Shown here in pieces: positions 20,486 through 31,278 of a stretch of 64,000 bases of DNA (positions are counted from its first letter, which is position 1; every line of letters begins with the position of its first letter). The position numbers and the translations under genes are program-made. This DNA is from Enterobacteriaceae endosymbiont of Donacia vulgaris (GTDB lineage: Bacteria; Pseudomonadota; Gammaproteobacteria; Enterobacterales; Enterobacteriaceae), in the NCBI RefSeq assembly GCF_012568445.1, contig NZ_CP046190.1:353713-417712 (forward strand), written 5' to 3'. The notes under the pieces are model-generated. The model was not told the origin of the DNA and did no database searches. It was given only the letters and a program-made list of their open reading frames with translations.

Positions 20486-21460
20486 TTATTTGAATACTAC
20501 AAAAAATGCAGTAATAATAAGATTAATTAATGTTAATGGTAAACATATAAACCAACTAAAATACATTACGTTATCATAACGAGGTCTAGGTAATGATGCT
20601 CTAATTAAAAAAAATAACATTATAAAAATAATAGTTTTTCCTAAATACCATATAATAGGAGGTAAAAAAGGTCCTAACCATCCTCCAAAAAATAAAATTA
20701 CAATTAAAGAAGATAATACTATTATATTAATATATTCTCCTACAAAAAATAAACCAAATTTCATTCCAGAATATTCAATATGATAACCATCAATTAATTC
20801 TTGTTCTGCTTCTGGTTGGTCAAAAGGATATCTATGGCATAATGCAATGGAAGCTATAAAAAATGCTATAAAACCAAAAAATTGAGGAATTATATTCCAA
20901 TAATTCTTATATTGATAATAAACTATATCAAAAAGGTTAAAAGAACCTGTTTGACAGATAATACCCATAACGGATAAACCTAAGAAAATTTCATAACTTA
21001 TTATTTGTGCAACACCTCTAATTGACCCTAATAAAGCATATTTATTTCCACTAGACCATCCTGCAAATAAAATAGAATAAATTGAAAGACTAGCCATCAT
21101 AAAAAAAAAAAGTATTCCAATATTTAGATTGGATATCATTAATTGAGGAGTAATTGGTAATATAGCAAATACAGATAATAATGTATTAAAAGCTATAATG
21201 GGGGCAATATTAAATAATATTTTATTTGAAAAATTCGGTGTCCAATCTTCCTTAAAAATAATTTTTATCATATCTGCTAATATTTGTAAACATCCATATA
21301 ATCCTACTCTATTAGGACCATAACGATTTTGCAATAAAGCTAATATACGTCTTTCAGTAAAACTTAAGAAAGCTCCACTTATTATTAATAATAATAATAT
21401 TAATATTATTTTTAATAAATAAATTATTTTTATAGAATTTAAACAAGAAAATAAAATCAT
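20486..21460 (-). CDS. nuoH: NADH-quinone oxidoreductase subunit H
   Basis: Membrane subunit forming much of the quinone chamber. It has 324 residues (E. coli 325) with eight or more helices. Diagnostic motifs are [21 protein letters not shown] and [19 protein letters not shown], with the conserved acidic residues of the E-channel. Its start codon overlaps the nuoG stop by 4 bp. Confidence 0.96.
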   Translation of the reverse strand: MILFSCLNSIKIIYLLKIILILLLLIISGAFLSFTERRILALLQNRYGPNRVGLYGCLQILADMIKIIFKEDWTPNFSNKILFNIAPIIAFNTLLSVFAILPITPQLMISNLNIGILFFFMMASLSIYSILFAGWSSGNKYALLGSIRGVAQIISYEIFLGLSVMGIICQTGSFNLFDIVYYQYKNYWNIIPQFFGFIAFFIASIALCHRYPFDQPEAEQELIDGYHIEYSGMKFGLFFVGEYINIIVLSSLIVILFFGGWLGPFLPPIIWYLGKTIIFIMLFFLIRASLPRPRYDNVMYFSWFICLPLTLINLIITAFFVVFK

Positions 21461-24180
21461 TTTAATACCTTTATTTTTTCAATAGATTTTCCTAACAAAG
21501 ATAATGGAATTTTTTTTACTCCTAATGGTATACTAATTAATCCTTGATGTAAAAATTCTGAAATACATGCCTTTAATATAAAAAAATTATTTAAACAATG
21601 TAATTCAATTAAATTATTATCTAAAATTTCTAATCTTTTAGCATCTTTTTTGTTAAAAAAAACATAATGATAAGGAAAATATTTTTGTATTAAAGGAGAT
21701 TTTTGTATTAAACTATTACTATGAAATAAAGTATGATGGGCAATAATTATTAATTTATTAGATAAAATATATTCATAATTATGATTATCTTTTTTTATTT
21801 TTACTACATAGTTTTTTTTTTGTAAAATTTTAAATCCTGTAGATCCATATTTTGATGATACTCCTATTTCTTTTTGAAATTTATATAATGATTGAGAAGA
21901 ATTCCATCCTGGAGACCATAAAAATGGTATATGTTTTAAATTAATATTTGAATTATAATTTCCTTCCATAGAAAAATTAAAAATAGTATCAATATCTTCT
22001 GGTTGTTGTGGTTCATGTATATCAATATTAGAAAATATTGATGTTCTTCCACTATATCTAGCGGGAGATCTTGCAAATTTTCTATTATATACTTTATAAT
22101 TAGTAGAAGGTGCTGTTAAATTAATACCATTTAATATTGGAATGTATTTTTCACATTTTTTGATAATACTATCTAAAGTAATTTTATTATTCAAATTTTT
22201 TAATTTTGCGTAAATTTTATATATCCATTTCCAACTAGATTTTCTATCATTGTTTTTATTATAAAAAGAAGGTTTATATACTTGAAAAAATCGTTGTGCT
22301 CTACACTCATTATTAATTACAGTACCATTACTCTCTATAAAATTTGATACTGGTAATATTATATGAGCTTTTTGCATAGTTTTAGTAAAAATATGATCTA
22401 AAACAATTATATTCGGAATTTTTGAAAAAAAATTATTTAGTTTATGTTTTTCTTCATAAAAATACAAATCATTTTCCATAATAATAATTATATCTATATT
22501 AAAATTATTAGATGGATTTTTTATAAATAAATCACATAAAGATTTTCCTTTAATTAAATTTACTCCCATACTATTTACTTTATTTAAGACATAAAATAAA
22601 CCTACATTTTTTTTTTTTTCATTTAATGCTTTTGTAATAGCATAAGATGCCGAAATTATTTCTATAGAACTAGCACCAGTTCCAGAAATAATTAAAGGTT
22701 TTTTAGCATTTAATAATATTTCTTTTATTTTGAAAATTTTATTTTTTAATTTTTTATCATTTAAAGAAAAATGAATATTATTATTTTTAATATAATCAGC
22801 TAATATAAACCCAAATTTAGATTGATTAAGAGTCGGTGCATAATAATTCCATAAAGCAATATCATCTAATGATGTTTTGTCATTACTTGTAATAATTAAT
22901 GGATTAATAGATTGATTTCTTAAATTTAAAATTGCATCAAAATTCCAATAAGGAATATTTTTATGTTCTTTAATATCCAAATGATTTTTTACAGCTTGTC
23001 TTACTGCTAAAGCGGCTCTAGGATTAGTATTTGTTAAATCTTCCCCTAATATTAAAATAGCATCATGATTTTCTATTTCAGATAATGTAGGGAAATATAT
23101 ATTTTTATTTTGTAATATTTTAATAATATAATTAACTTGTTCTTGTTCATTTTTTAAAATACCTAAATAAAAATTATCTTTTCCGACTAATTTTTTTAAA
23201 ATAAAATTACTTTCTACACTAGCTCTAGGAGAGCCAATTCCTACAATTTTTTTTGATTTTGATATTAAATTAGCAATTTTTTTGATAATTTTTTTATCAT
23301 TTAAAACAAATTTTTTATTATTTTTATAATATATTATTTTAATAGGATTATTTTTTAAAAAGAGATATCCATAACCAAAATAACCTCTATCACAAAGAAA
23401 ATAATGATTTATTTTTTCATGGAATCTATTTTGTATACTAGATAATTGTCCATAACGTTCTCCTACAGAAATATTACATCCTAACGAACAGTGTTGACAA
23501 ATGCTAGGAGCATATTGGAGATCCCATTTTCTTGCATAATTTATATTATATGTTTTATCAGTAAAAACTCCAGTTGGACATATTTCAATTAAATTACCAG
23601 AAAAAGGATTTTTTAATTTACCGTCTAAATATCTCCCAAAATAAATATTATCTTTTGAACCAAAAACATTAAAATCTTTTCCATCTGAATAATTTTTATA
23701 AAATCTTAAACAACGATAACATGTAATACAACGGTTCATTGTGTGTGATATAAATGGTCCTAAATATTGATTTTTATATTTTCTTTTAGTAAAATTATAT
23801 CTACGTATATTATGTCCTGTCATAACAGTCATATCTTGTAAATGACAACTACCTCCTTCATCACATATAGGACAATCATGTGGATGATTTAACATTAATA
23901 ACTCAATATTTTTTTTACGAAAATTAATCGAATCTTTATCATTAATTGATATATATGAATTTTTGATAGGAGAAGACATACAGGACATAATTATATGTCC
24001 ATTTTTTTTTTTAAAATTATCATATTGTTTTATTGCACATTGACGGCATGAACCTATACTACCTAAAACTGGATGCCAACAAAAATATGGTAAATTAAAA
24101 CCTAATGATAGACATATTTTTAATAAATTATCTTTTTCATTAACTTTATATAATTGACCTTCTATATTGATATTAATCAT
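21457..24180 (-). CDS. nuoG: NADH-quinone oxidoreductase subunit G
   Basis: Largest peripheral subunit of complex I, 907 residues (E. coli 908). Cysteine motifs for the Fe-S clusters are in place: [21 protein letters not shown], then [10 protein letters not shown]. The additional N7 site (CQHCSLGC and a later FLCDRG) found in enterobacterial NuoG is also retained. The C-terminal molybdopterin-like domain is complete although divergent. Full length and intact ligands indicate a working electron-transfer arm. Confidence 0.96.
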   Translation of the reverse strand: MININIEGQLYKVNEKDNLLKICLSLGFNLPYFCWHPVLGSIGSCRQCAIKQYDNFKKKNGHIIMSCMSSPIKNSYISINDKDSINFRKKNIELLMLNHPHDCPICDEGGSCHLQDMTVMTGHNIRRYNFTKRKYKNQYLGPFISHTMNRCITCYRCLRFYKNYSDGKDFNVFGSKDNIYFGRYLDGKLKNPFSGNLIEICPTGVFTDKTYNINYARKWDLQYAPSICQHCSLGCNISVGERYGQLSSIQNRFHEKINHYFLCDRGYFGYGYLFLKNNPIKIIYYKNNKKFVLNDKKIIKKIANLISKSKKIVGIGSPRASVESNFILKKLVGKDNFYLGILKNEQEQVNYIIKILQNKNIYFPTLSEIENHDAILILGEDLTNTNPRAALAVRQAVKNHLDIKEHKNIPYWNFDAILNLRNQSINPLIITSNDKTSLDDIALWNYYAPTLNQSKFGFILADYIKNNNIHFSLNDKKLKNKIFKIKEILLNAKKPLIISGTGASSIEIISASYAITKALNEKKKNVGLFYVLNKVNSMGVNLIKGKSLCDLFIKNPSNNFNIDIIIIMENDLYFYEEKHKLNNFFSKIPNIIVLDHIFTKTMQKAHIILPVSNFIESNGTVINNECRAQRFFQVYKPSFYNKNNDRKSSWKWIYKIYAKLKNLNNKITLDSIIKKCEKYIPILNGINLTAPSTNYKVYNRKFARSPARYSGRTSIFSNIDIHEPQQPEDIDTIFNFSMEGNYNSNINLKHIPFLWSPGWNSSQSLYKFQKEIGVSSKYGSTGFKILQKKNYVVKIKKDNHNYEYILSNKLIIIAHHTLFHSNSLIQKSPLIQKYFPYHYVFFNKKDAKRLEILDNNLIELHCLNNFFILKACISEFLHQGLISIPLGVKKIPLSLLGKSIEKIKVLK

Positions 24181-24263
24181 AATATAAATTCCATAATCTT
24201 ATTTTAGTATATATCAATTCTTTAATTTAAAAATATTATAAATAAATATTTTATATAAAAATT

Positions 24264-25544
24264 TTATTTAGTAATTCCATATTCAAACTCATGCAAAAAA
24301 TATTTTAATGCACTATTTAAAGGTTCCATGGCACCTGGGGCATGAGCACAAAAAGAACCTCCATTTGTTAATTGTTGACTTATTTCTTTAAGAAGAGAAA
24401 TATCTTTTTTAGAACCTCTTTTTTTTTCTAAATTATCTAGTATTTTAACAATCCAAGGTAAACCTTCTCTACAAGGAGTACAAAAACCACAAGATTCTCT
24501 TGCAAAGAAAATTTCTAAATTTTTTATTAAAGATAAGATATTAATGCTATTATCTATAGCCAAAGATATTCCTGTACCTAATCTACTACCTGCTTTACTG
24601 ATATTTATAAAATCCATTGGTAAATCTAAATGATCTTGTGTTAATAGACCAGTTCCAGCACCACCTGGTAGCCAGGCCTTAAATATAAAACCTTTTTTCA
24701 TCCCTCCTGCATATTTTTCTAGAATTTCTCGAGCAGTTATGCCAAAAGGTAATTCCCATAATCCAGGATTTTTTACATTTCCAGAAAATCCGAACAGTTT
24801 TGTACCAGTATCATATTTACTTTTAGATATTTTTTTGTACCAATCAGGGCCATATTTGACTATACCAGGTATATTAAATATCGTTTCAACATTATTGATA
24901 CATGTTGGTTTACCCCATAAACCAACTATAGCTGGATATGGAGGTTTAAATCTTGGATTTGCACGTTTCCCCTCTAAAGAATTAATTAATGCTGTTTCTT
25001 CTCCACATATATATCTTCCCGCTCCAGTATGAAGGTATAAATCAAAAGTAAAATTACTATTTAATATATTTTTACCTAAAAAATTAACACTATAAGCTTC
25101 TTTTATTGCTATATTTAAAATATTTAAACAATTTATATATTCACCTCTTAAAAAAATATATCCTTTATTTGCTTGAATAGCAAAAGCACTAATTATTATA
25201 CCTTCTATTAATTGATGAGGAATATGTTCTATTAAAAAACGATCTTTATATGTTCCAGGTTCCATTTCATCAGCATTACATAAAAAATAACGAATTTCTT
25301 TATTATGCTTTTTAGGTGGTATTAAACTCCATTTTAATCCAGTATAAAATCCTCCCCCACCTCTACCTTTTAATTTCGATTTTTTAATAATATTAATTAT
25401 ATTTTGAGGAGTATTCTTTAATAAACTATTTTTTAAACTTTGATAACCATCTTGTTTTATATATTTTTTTAAAAATATTGTTTTATTTTTATTAATACGC
25501 CATGTTAGAGGATGTGTTTCCGGATTGGGATTTATGATTTTCAT
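24264..25544 (-). CDS. nuoF: NADH-quinone oxidoreductase subunit F
   Basis: Binds NADH and FMN and carries cluster N3. GRGGGGFYTGLKW and GAGRYICGEETAL form the nucleotide and flavin site. The N3 ligands are in SCGFCTPCREG and GGSFCAHAPGA. It has 426 residues (E. coli 445). The N-terminus PETHPLTWR matches E. coli NuoF, so the start is secure even though it lies 53 bp inside the end of nuoE. Confidence 0.96.
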   Translation of the reverse strand: MKIINPNPETHPLTWRINKNKTIFLKKYIKQDGYQSLKNSLLKNTPQNIINIIKKSKLKGRGGGGFYTGLKWSLIPPKKHNKEIRYFLCNADEMEPGTYKDRFLIEHIPHQLIEGIIISAFAIQANKGYIFLRGEYINCLNILNIAIKEAYSVNFLGKNILNSNFTFDLYLHTGAGRYICGEETALINSLEGKRANPRFKPPYPAIVGLWGKPTCINNVETIFNIPGIVKYGPDWYKKISKSKYDTGTKLFGFSGNVKNPGLWELPFGITAREILEKYAGGMKKGFIFKAWLPGGAGTGLLTQDHLDLPMDFINISKAGSRLGTGISLAIDNSINILSLIKNLEIFFARESCGFCTPCREGLPWIVKILDNLEKKRGSKKDISLLKEISQQLTNGGSFCAHAPGAMEPLNSALKYFLHEFEYGITK

Positions 25545-26037
25545 TAATATAATTATCCAATATTTGATTTATATAATTAATAGATAATGAAGTATAAATT
25601 TTTTCATTAATCATTATAACTGGACTCTTTTCACAATGTCCTAAACAACATATAGGTATTAGAGTAAATAATTTATCAGAAGTTGTTTGTCCTGGTTTAA
25701 TATGTAATTTATTTTCAATATATTTTAATATTTTTTCATATTTTGTTATATAACAAACAACACTATCACAATATTTAATAACATATTTACCTACTGGTGA
25801 TCTAAAAATTTGACTATAAAATGTAGCTATACTATCAATTTCAGAAGGATTTATATTTAAAATATTAGAGATATTAATAATAATATCATCAGATATCCAT
25901 CCATATTTTTTTTGAAAAAATATTAATATTTCAATAATAGCTGCATTATTATATTCATAATGATTTTTAATTTTATTAATTATTTTTAATTCTTCTTTAC
26001 TTAAAGATATATTTATATTTTTAGTTATTTTTTTCAT
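25492..26037 (-). CDS. nuoE: NADH-quinone oxidoreductase subunit E
   Basis: Thioredoxin-like subunit with the [2Fe-2S] cluster N1a. Its four ligands are in YCDSVVCYI and CCLGHCEKSP. It is 181 residues against 166 in E. coli. The excess is a C-terminal tail of about 17 polar residues after the normal end (ILDNYI), read in another frame over the first codons of nuoF. This gives a 53-bp overlap where E. coli has about 4 bp, presumably after loss of the ancestral stop codon. Confidence 0.94.
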   Translation of the reverse strand: MKKITKNINISLSKEELKIINKIKNHYEYNNAAIIEILIFFQKKYGWISDDIIINISNILNINPSEIDSIATFYSQIFRSPVGKYVIKYCDSVVCYITKYEKILKYIENKLHIKPGQTTSDKLFTLIPICCLGHCEKSPVIMINEKIYTSLSINYINQILDNYINENHKSQSGNTSSNMAY

Positions 26038-26047
26038 AAATTATATT

Positions 26048-27871
26048 TTAACGGTCTACATCAGACATAACAAAATCAATACTTCCTAAGTATGTAATTA
26101 AATCTGATATTAGACTACCTTGAATAACAGATGGTATTTGTTGTAAATGAGGAAAACTAGGTGTTCTAATTCTAGTTCGATAACTCATTGTACTACCATC
26201 ACTAATTAAATAATAACTATTAATTCCTTTAGTAGCTTCAATCATTTGAAATGATTCATTTGCAGGTATTAATGGGCCCCAAGATACTTGGACAAAATGA
26301 TGAATTAACGTTTCTATATGGTTTAACATTTTTTCTCTAGGAGGTGGAGTTGTTAAAGGATGATCAACTTTATATTCTCCTGCAGGCATATAATTAAGAC
26401 ATTGTGTAATAATACGTAAACTTTGCCAAATTTCTTCAAATTTTAATAAAATTCTTGAATAACAATCACTAATGTTATGACCTATAGGGATATCAAAATC
26501 AAAATTTTCGTATCCAGAATAAGGACGCCATTTACGAACATCAAAATTTAATCCAGTAGCTCTTAAACCCGTTCCAGTAATTCCCCAAGATATTGCTTCT
26601 TTCTGATTATAAAATGCTATATTTTTAGATCTAGATATTAAAATACTATTTTGCAATGCTATTTTTTTATATATATTTAACCTTTTAGGTAACCAATTTA
26701 ATAATTTTTTTATTAAAATATCCCATCCATTAGGTAAATCTTGTGCTAAACCTCCGATTCTAAACCATGCAGGATGCATTCTAGCTCCTGTAATAGCTTC
26801 AATTATATCATATATTTTTTGTCTATCAGTAAAAACTAAAAATATAGGTGTCATTATACCTAAATCTTGCATAAAAGTAGATAAACATAATAAATGACTA
26901 TTAATACGAAATAATTCAGATAACATTATTCTAATAACTTTAATTCTATCTGTTATAATAATATTAGCTAATTTTTCAATTGCAAGAATATAAGGCATTT
27001 CATTTATACAACCGCCTAAATATTCAATACGATCAGTATATGGAATATATGTATGCCATGTTTGACGTTCAGCTATTTTTTCTGCTCCTCTATGATGATA
27101 TCCAATTTCAGGTATACATTGTATAATTTCTTCTCCAGATAATTGCAAAATTAGTCTAAAAGCTCCATGTACTGAAGGATGATTTGGTCCTAAATTTAAA
27201 TACATATAATCATTTATTTTATTTTTTATAGGTATATTATTATTTTCTAGTTTAAATTGAGTAGATTTAATATCTTTTCTATATTTATTTTTTGTTAATA
27301 TATAAGGCATAGATTCAGTTGCCCGAGAAGGAAAATCTTTACGTAAAGGATAACCATTATCCCAATTTTTGGGTAATAAAATATGTGATAAAGAAGGATG
27401 ATTAATAAAATTAATTCCAAACATTTCCCAAATTTCTCTTTCATACCAATTTGCATTTTGAAAAAAATTTGTAATAGTATTAATATTTAGAAATTTTTCT
27501 TTCAGAGGGATTTTTATGATAATATCAGAATTTCTATTAATAGATATTAAATGATAAAATAATGAAAAATCCATTTTTTTCATTAATTTAAATTTATTAA
27601 AATGTAATCTTTCATCTATACCATGCATATCATATAACATATTATATGGATTTTTTATTTCTAAAAAAAATTTGATAAATTTTATTAAATCATTTGATTT
27701 AATCCAAATAGTAAAAGGAATTTTATGATTAAGATTATTTTGTATAATAAAATCTTTAAAATTAAACTTTTTATTTAACTCATTTATAATAGGTTCTGTA
27801 TTTTTCTGAAAAAAAGATTTGTTATGTATCTCTCCTATTTTTTTAATTACATCATCAAAAATATTATGCAT
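26048..27871 (-). CDS. nuoC: NADH-quinone oxidoreductase fused subunit C/D
   Basis: Fused NuoCD of the enterobacterial type, 607 residues (E. coli about 600). Residues 1 to about 190 are the 30-kDa NuoC domain, with the [11 protein letters not shown] and [18 protein letters not shown] signatures. The rest is the 49-kDa NuoD domain, with [15 protein letters not shown] and the quinone-site region ([13 protein letters not shown]). It ends with the conserved [10 protein letters not shown]. The N-terminal half is clearly less conserved than the NuoD half. The fusion itself supports gammaproteobacterial ancestry. Confidence 0.96.
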   Translation of the reverse strand: MHNIFDDVIKKIGEIHNKSFFQKNTEPIINELNKKFNFKDFIIQNNLNHKIPFTIWIKSNDLIKFIKFFLEIKNPYNMLYDMHGIDERLHFNKFKLMKKMDFSLFYHLISINRNSDIIIKIPLKEKFLNINTITNFFQNANWYEREIWEMFGINFINHPSLSHILLPKNWDNGYPLRKDFPSRATESMPYILTKNKYRKDIKSTQFKLENNNIPIKNKINDYMYLNLGPNHPSVHGAFRLILQLSGEEIIQCIPEIGYHHRGAEKIAERQTWHTYIPYTDRIEYLGGCINEMPYILAIEKLANIIITDRIKVIRIMLSELFRINSHLLCLSTFMQDLGIMTPIFLVFTDRQKIYDIIEAITGARMHPAWFRIGGLAQDLPNGWDILIKKLLNWLPKRLNIYKKIALQNSILISRSKNIAFYNQKEAISWGITGTGLRATGLNFDVRKWRPYSGYENFDFDIPIGHNISDCYSRILLKFEEIWQSLRIITQCLNYMPAGEYKVDHPLTTPPPREKMLNHIETLIHHFVQVSWGPLIPANESFQMIEATKGINSYYLISDGSTMSYRTRIRTPSFPHLQQIPSVIQGSLISDLITYLGSIDFVMSDVDR

Positions 27872-27902
27872 AAATAGACCTTATTATAAATATTTTTTAA
27901 TA

Positions 27903-28568
27903 CTATATATTTTTTATTGATTTAAATTTAATATTTTTAACATTTAAATGTTTATTTAATGATTTTTCAAATTTAGCTTTATAAACACCTTGATCGCCTA
28001 TAACCCAAGATAAAGGACGTCTTTCATAATTTATAGCTTTTTGTAATGATAATAATGCTTGTATATAAGCTTCTGGTCTAGGAGGACATCCTGGTATATA
28101 AATATCTACAGGTAAAAATTTATCTACTCCCTGTACTACAGAATATATATCATACATTCCTCCAGAGTTAGCACAAGACCCCATTGAAATTACCCATTTA
28201 GGTTCTAACATTTGATCATATAATCTTTGTATAATAGGAGCCATTTTTAAAAAACATGTTCCAGCAATTACCATAAAATCAGCTTGTCTAGGAGATGCTC
28301 TTAAAACTTCTGAACCAAATCTTGAAATATCATTAATAGATGTAAAAGATGTAGTCATTTCAACATAACAACAAGATAGTCCAAAATTATAAGGCCATAA
28401 AGAATTTTTTCTCCCCCAATTAATAATTTTATTTGTAATTTTTTTTAAATTACCTAAAAAAATATTTTTACTAATTTGATCATTTAAAGGATCTATATTA
28501 ATATTCTTTTTATTTTCTAGAGGGTAATTTTTTTTATTGTTTTGAATTTTATTTAGAATATATTTCAT
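27903..28568 (-). CDS. nuoB: NADH-quinone oxidoreductase subunit B
   Basis: Carries the terminal cluster N2 that donates electrons to quinone. Ligands Cys66, Cys67, Cys132 and Cys161 are present with the same spacing as E. coli (63, 64, 129, 158). It has 221 residues (E. coli 220). The N-terminal 40 residues are divergent and lysine/asparagine-rich. Located between nuoA and nuoCD. Confidence 0.96.
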   Translation of the reverse strand: MKYILNKIQNNKKNYPLENKKNINIDPLNDQISKNIFLGNLKKITNKIINWGRKNSLWPYNFGLSCCYVEMTTSFTSINDISRFGSEVLRASPRQADFMVIAGTCFLKMAPIIQRLYDQMLEPKWVISMGSCANSGGMYDIYSVVQGVDKFLPVDIYIPGCPPRPEAYIQALLSLQKAINYERRPLSWVIGDQGVYKAKFEKSLNKHLNVKNIKFKSIKNI

Positions 28569-28600
28569 TTTCGTATATATGTATATAGTATTTTATATAA

Positions 28601-28984
28601 TTAAATATTTTTATATTGCCAATTTAAAGCTTTCATTTTAAATAAATAAAATAAAGTAATTAAAAGAGTAAAAATAAATAGTATACCTTCAAAAAAACCT
28701 TCTAATTTTACTATTTTAATAGTAACAGCCCATAAATATAAATATAAAGATTCAACATCAAATATGATAAAAAATATTGCTATTAAATAATAATTAATGT
28801 GTATTTTAATTTGAGTATTACCATAGGAATAAACTCCAGATTCAAATGGTATTTGTTTATCTAATCCGGATGAACGACCTCCTAAAAAAGAGGAAATAAA
28901 TATCATTATAGAACTAATAGTTATAGCAAAAACTTGAAATATTATAAAATATTGAGGATTATATATTAATTTATTGATTATCAT
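28601..28984 (-). CDS. nuoA: NADH-quinone oxidoreductase subunit A
   Basis: Three-helix membrane subunit, 127 residues (E. coli 147). It contains the conserved PFESGVYSYG loop and FDVESLYLYLWA, whose acidic residues belong to the quinone-site region. First gene of the nuo cluster. Only 27 bp separate it from the end of thrC, leaving no room for the long regulatory region that precedes nuoA in E. coli. Confidence 0.94.
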   Translation of the reverse strand: MIINKLIYNPQYFIIFQVFAITISSIMIFISSFLGGRSSGLDKQIPFESGVYSYGNTQIKIHINYYLIAIFFIIFDVESLYLYLWAVTIKIVKLEGFFEGILFIFTLLITLFYLFKMKALNWQYKNI

Positions 28985-29011
28985 AATTAATTTCTTCTTT
29001 TTAAGAATATG

Positions 29012-30316
29012 TTATATTACGTAATTTTGTATTAAAAATTTTTTTAAATAAGAAAAATTATTAGATAATTTATAGGATAAATTTTTTTTTTCTAAACAAT
29101 TAATTAAAATATTAGGTAATAAAATTTTTTTATGTAGTGTATTATAAACATAATTTTGAAATTTAGCTGGATGAGCAGTACCAAGAAATATATTAAATGT
29201 ATCTTTTTTTAAAATTTGTTTTTTTAATGCGCAAAAACTTACAGCTGAATGTGGTTCTAAAATATATTTATATTGATTATAAAAATTTATTATTGTATTA
29301 GTTGTTTGTATATCTGTAATTGGAAAAGACTCTAATTTTTTAAAATCCCAATTATTTTGGTTAAAAATTTCTATAATTCTAGGCCAATTATTAGGAATAC
29401 TAACATCCATTGCATTAGATAATGTTGACACCGTTTTTTTAGGTTTCCAATACCCTGTTTTTAAAAATCTGGGTATTGTATCATTAATATTAGTTGCAGC
29501 AATAAACTTATGTATAGGTAATCCCATTGTTTGGGCTATTAATCCAGCAGTTAAATTACCAAAATTTCCACTAGGAACTGAAAATACTATTTTCTTTTGT
29601 TTTTGATCTAAAGGAATTTGTGAAAAAGCTTCAAAATAATAACATATTTGTGCTATTAATCTACTAATATTAATTGAATTTGCAGAATTTAAATATAATA
29701 ATTTTTTAAGTTCTTTATCATTAAACACTTTTTTTATAAGTTTTTGGCAATCATCAAAATTACCTTTAATTGCAATTGTTTTAATATTATTTCCTAATGT
29801 ACAAAATAATTTTTCTTGTAAAATAGAAATTTTTTTATAAGGATATAATATAACAACTTCAATATTTTGCATTTTATAAAAAGCATGAGCAACCGCAGCA
29901 CCAGTATCACCAGAAGTAGCAGTTAAAATAAGAATTTTTTTTCCTTTATTAAAAAAATTTAACATTTGTGCCATAAAACGTACACCGAAATCTTTAAATG
30001 CTAAAGTAGGTCCGTGAAATAATTCCAAACAAGCAAGATTTTTATCAATTATATTTAATAATATAGGAAAATTAAATGCTTTATTTATTTTTATTTTTAA
30101 TTCATCTAATGAAATTTCTTTTTTATTTAAAAAAAGTGAAATTATATAACTACTTCTATCTATAAAATTAAGATTTAATATATTTTTAATTATTTTATTA
30201 TTTAATTTTGGTATATTTATTGGAAAAAATAAACCTTGTTTTTTCCCTAAACCTTTTTTTAAAGCATGACTAAAATTTTTTTTTTCTTCATGAAAATTAA
30301 GATTATAAAATTTCAT
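29012..30316 (-). CDS. thrC: Threonine synthase
   Basis: PLP enzyme converting O-phosphohomoserine to threonine. The PLP lysine is Lys108 in PTLAFKDFGVRF, and the cofactor-binding ATSGDTGAAVAHA and PSGNFGNLTAGL motifs are intact. Length 434 is close to E. coli (428). It overlaps thrB by 4 bp (ATGA). It completes thrABC and so a pathway for an essential amino acid that a host insect cannot make. Confidence 0.96.
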   Translation of the reverse strand: MKFYNLNFHEEKKNFSHALKKGLGKKQGLFFPINIPKLNNKIIKNILNLNFIDRSSYIISLFLNKKEISLDELKIKINKAFNFPILLNIIDKNLACLELFHGPTLAFKDFGVRFMAQMLNFFNKGKKILILTATSGDTGAAVAHAFYKMQNIEVVILYPYKKISILQEKLFCTLGNNIKTIAIKGNFDDCQKLIKKVFNDKELKKLLYLNSANSINISRLIAQICYYFEAFSQIPLDQKQKKIVFSVPSGNFGNLTAGLIAQTMGLPIHKFIAATNINDTIPRFLKTGYWKPKKTVSTLSNAMDVSIPNNWPRIIEIFNQNNWDFKKLESFPITDIQTTNTIINFYNQYKYILEPHSAVSFCALKKQILKKDTFNIFLGTAHPAKFQNYVYNTLHKKILLPNILINCLEKKNLSYKLSNNFSYLKKFLIQNYVI

Positions 30317-31254
30317 TTTTGCTCCATAATTTGAGTACCTATATTATTAATTTTACATATGTAAACAAAACCTGTATTATTTTTTAAATAATTTTTTTTA
30401 AACCAATCCACCATATTATATGCAATATTTAAATTATTAAAAATACTAAAAACAGTAGGTCCAGATCCAGAAATTCCATAACTTAATGCACCTAATTTTT
30501 TTGCTGTATAAGAAACTTTTTCAAAATTAGGTATAAAAGATTTTCTATATGGTTCAGCAATAAAATCTTTCATTAATTTTGATGCTAATAATTCTTGTTT
30601 AGTATGACTAGCATTAATAAAACCTGCTAAATATTGACTTTGTTTAATAAAAATTTCTTTTTTATATAGTTTTGGTAACACTTTCCTAGAATAAAAAGTA
30701 GATAATTTAATACCCGGATATGCTATAACCCAGAACCAATTTCTGAAAATTGGAATATTTTGAATAATTAAATTATTTTTATTAATAACTAATATTAATT
30801 TCATACCACCTAATAAACAGGGAACAATATTATCGTAATGTATATTGCCAGATAATAATCCTTCTAATTCTCCCATTAATTTTAGTAAATCAATATTATT
30901 TAATGGATTATTACAAAATAAATTTATTGCTTTTAAACATGCAACAATTGAACAGGCACTAGAACCTAAACCTGATGCTACAGGAATATTTTTTTCTAAA
31001 ATTATTTTTACCGGAATTTTTTTCCCAATTTTTTTACAAAATTTAACCCAACAATGAAAAATAATATTTTCATGATGATTTTTTGGTAAATCATTTAAAA
31101 AAAGACCTTTATTAATTAAAATAAATTTTTTAGATGACGAAATTGTTATAAAATCTCCTAAAAAACCTTTATCTATTCTTGATAATGCAATTCCTAAAGA
31201 ATCAAACCCTACATTTATATTTCCGATTGAAGCAGGAGAATAAATTTTAATCAT
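30313..31254 (-). CDS. thrB: Homoserine kinase
   Basis: GHMP-family kinase phosphorylating homoserine in threonine synthesis. The ATP-binding motif is PVASGLGSSACS, the N-terminal motif is SIGNINVGFDSLG, and the C-terminal motif is YGISGSGPTVFS. It has 313 residues (E. coli 310). It sits 24 bp after thrA and its stop overlaps the thrC start, as in the E. coli thr operon. Confidence 0.96.
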   Translation of the reverse strand: MIKIYSPASIGNINVGFDSLGIALSRIDKGFLGDFITISSSKKFILINKGLFLNDLPKNHHENIIFHCWVKFCKKIGKKIPVKIILEKNIPVASGLGSSACSIVACLKAINLFCNNPLNNIDLLKLMGELEGLLSGNIHYDNIVPCLLGGMKLILVINKNNLIIQNIPIFRNWFWVIAYPGIKLSTFYSRKVLPKLYKKEIFIKQSQYLAGFINASHTKQELLASKLMKDFIAEPYRKSFIPNFEKVSYTAKKLGALSYGISGSGPTVFSIFNNLNIAYNMVDWFKKNYLKNNTGFVYICKINNIGTQIMEQK

Positions 31255-31278
31255 AAATAATAATTCCTTATAATTTAA

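Noticed and set aside
24739..25032. Plus-strand open frame of 97 codons opposite nuoF
   Set aside because: The region encodes conserved NuoF on the minus strand, and the opposite frame has no start context and no recognisable domain.
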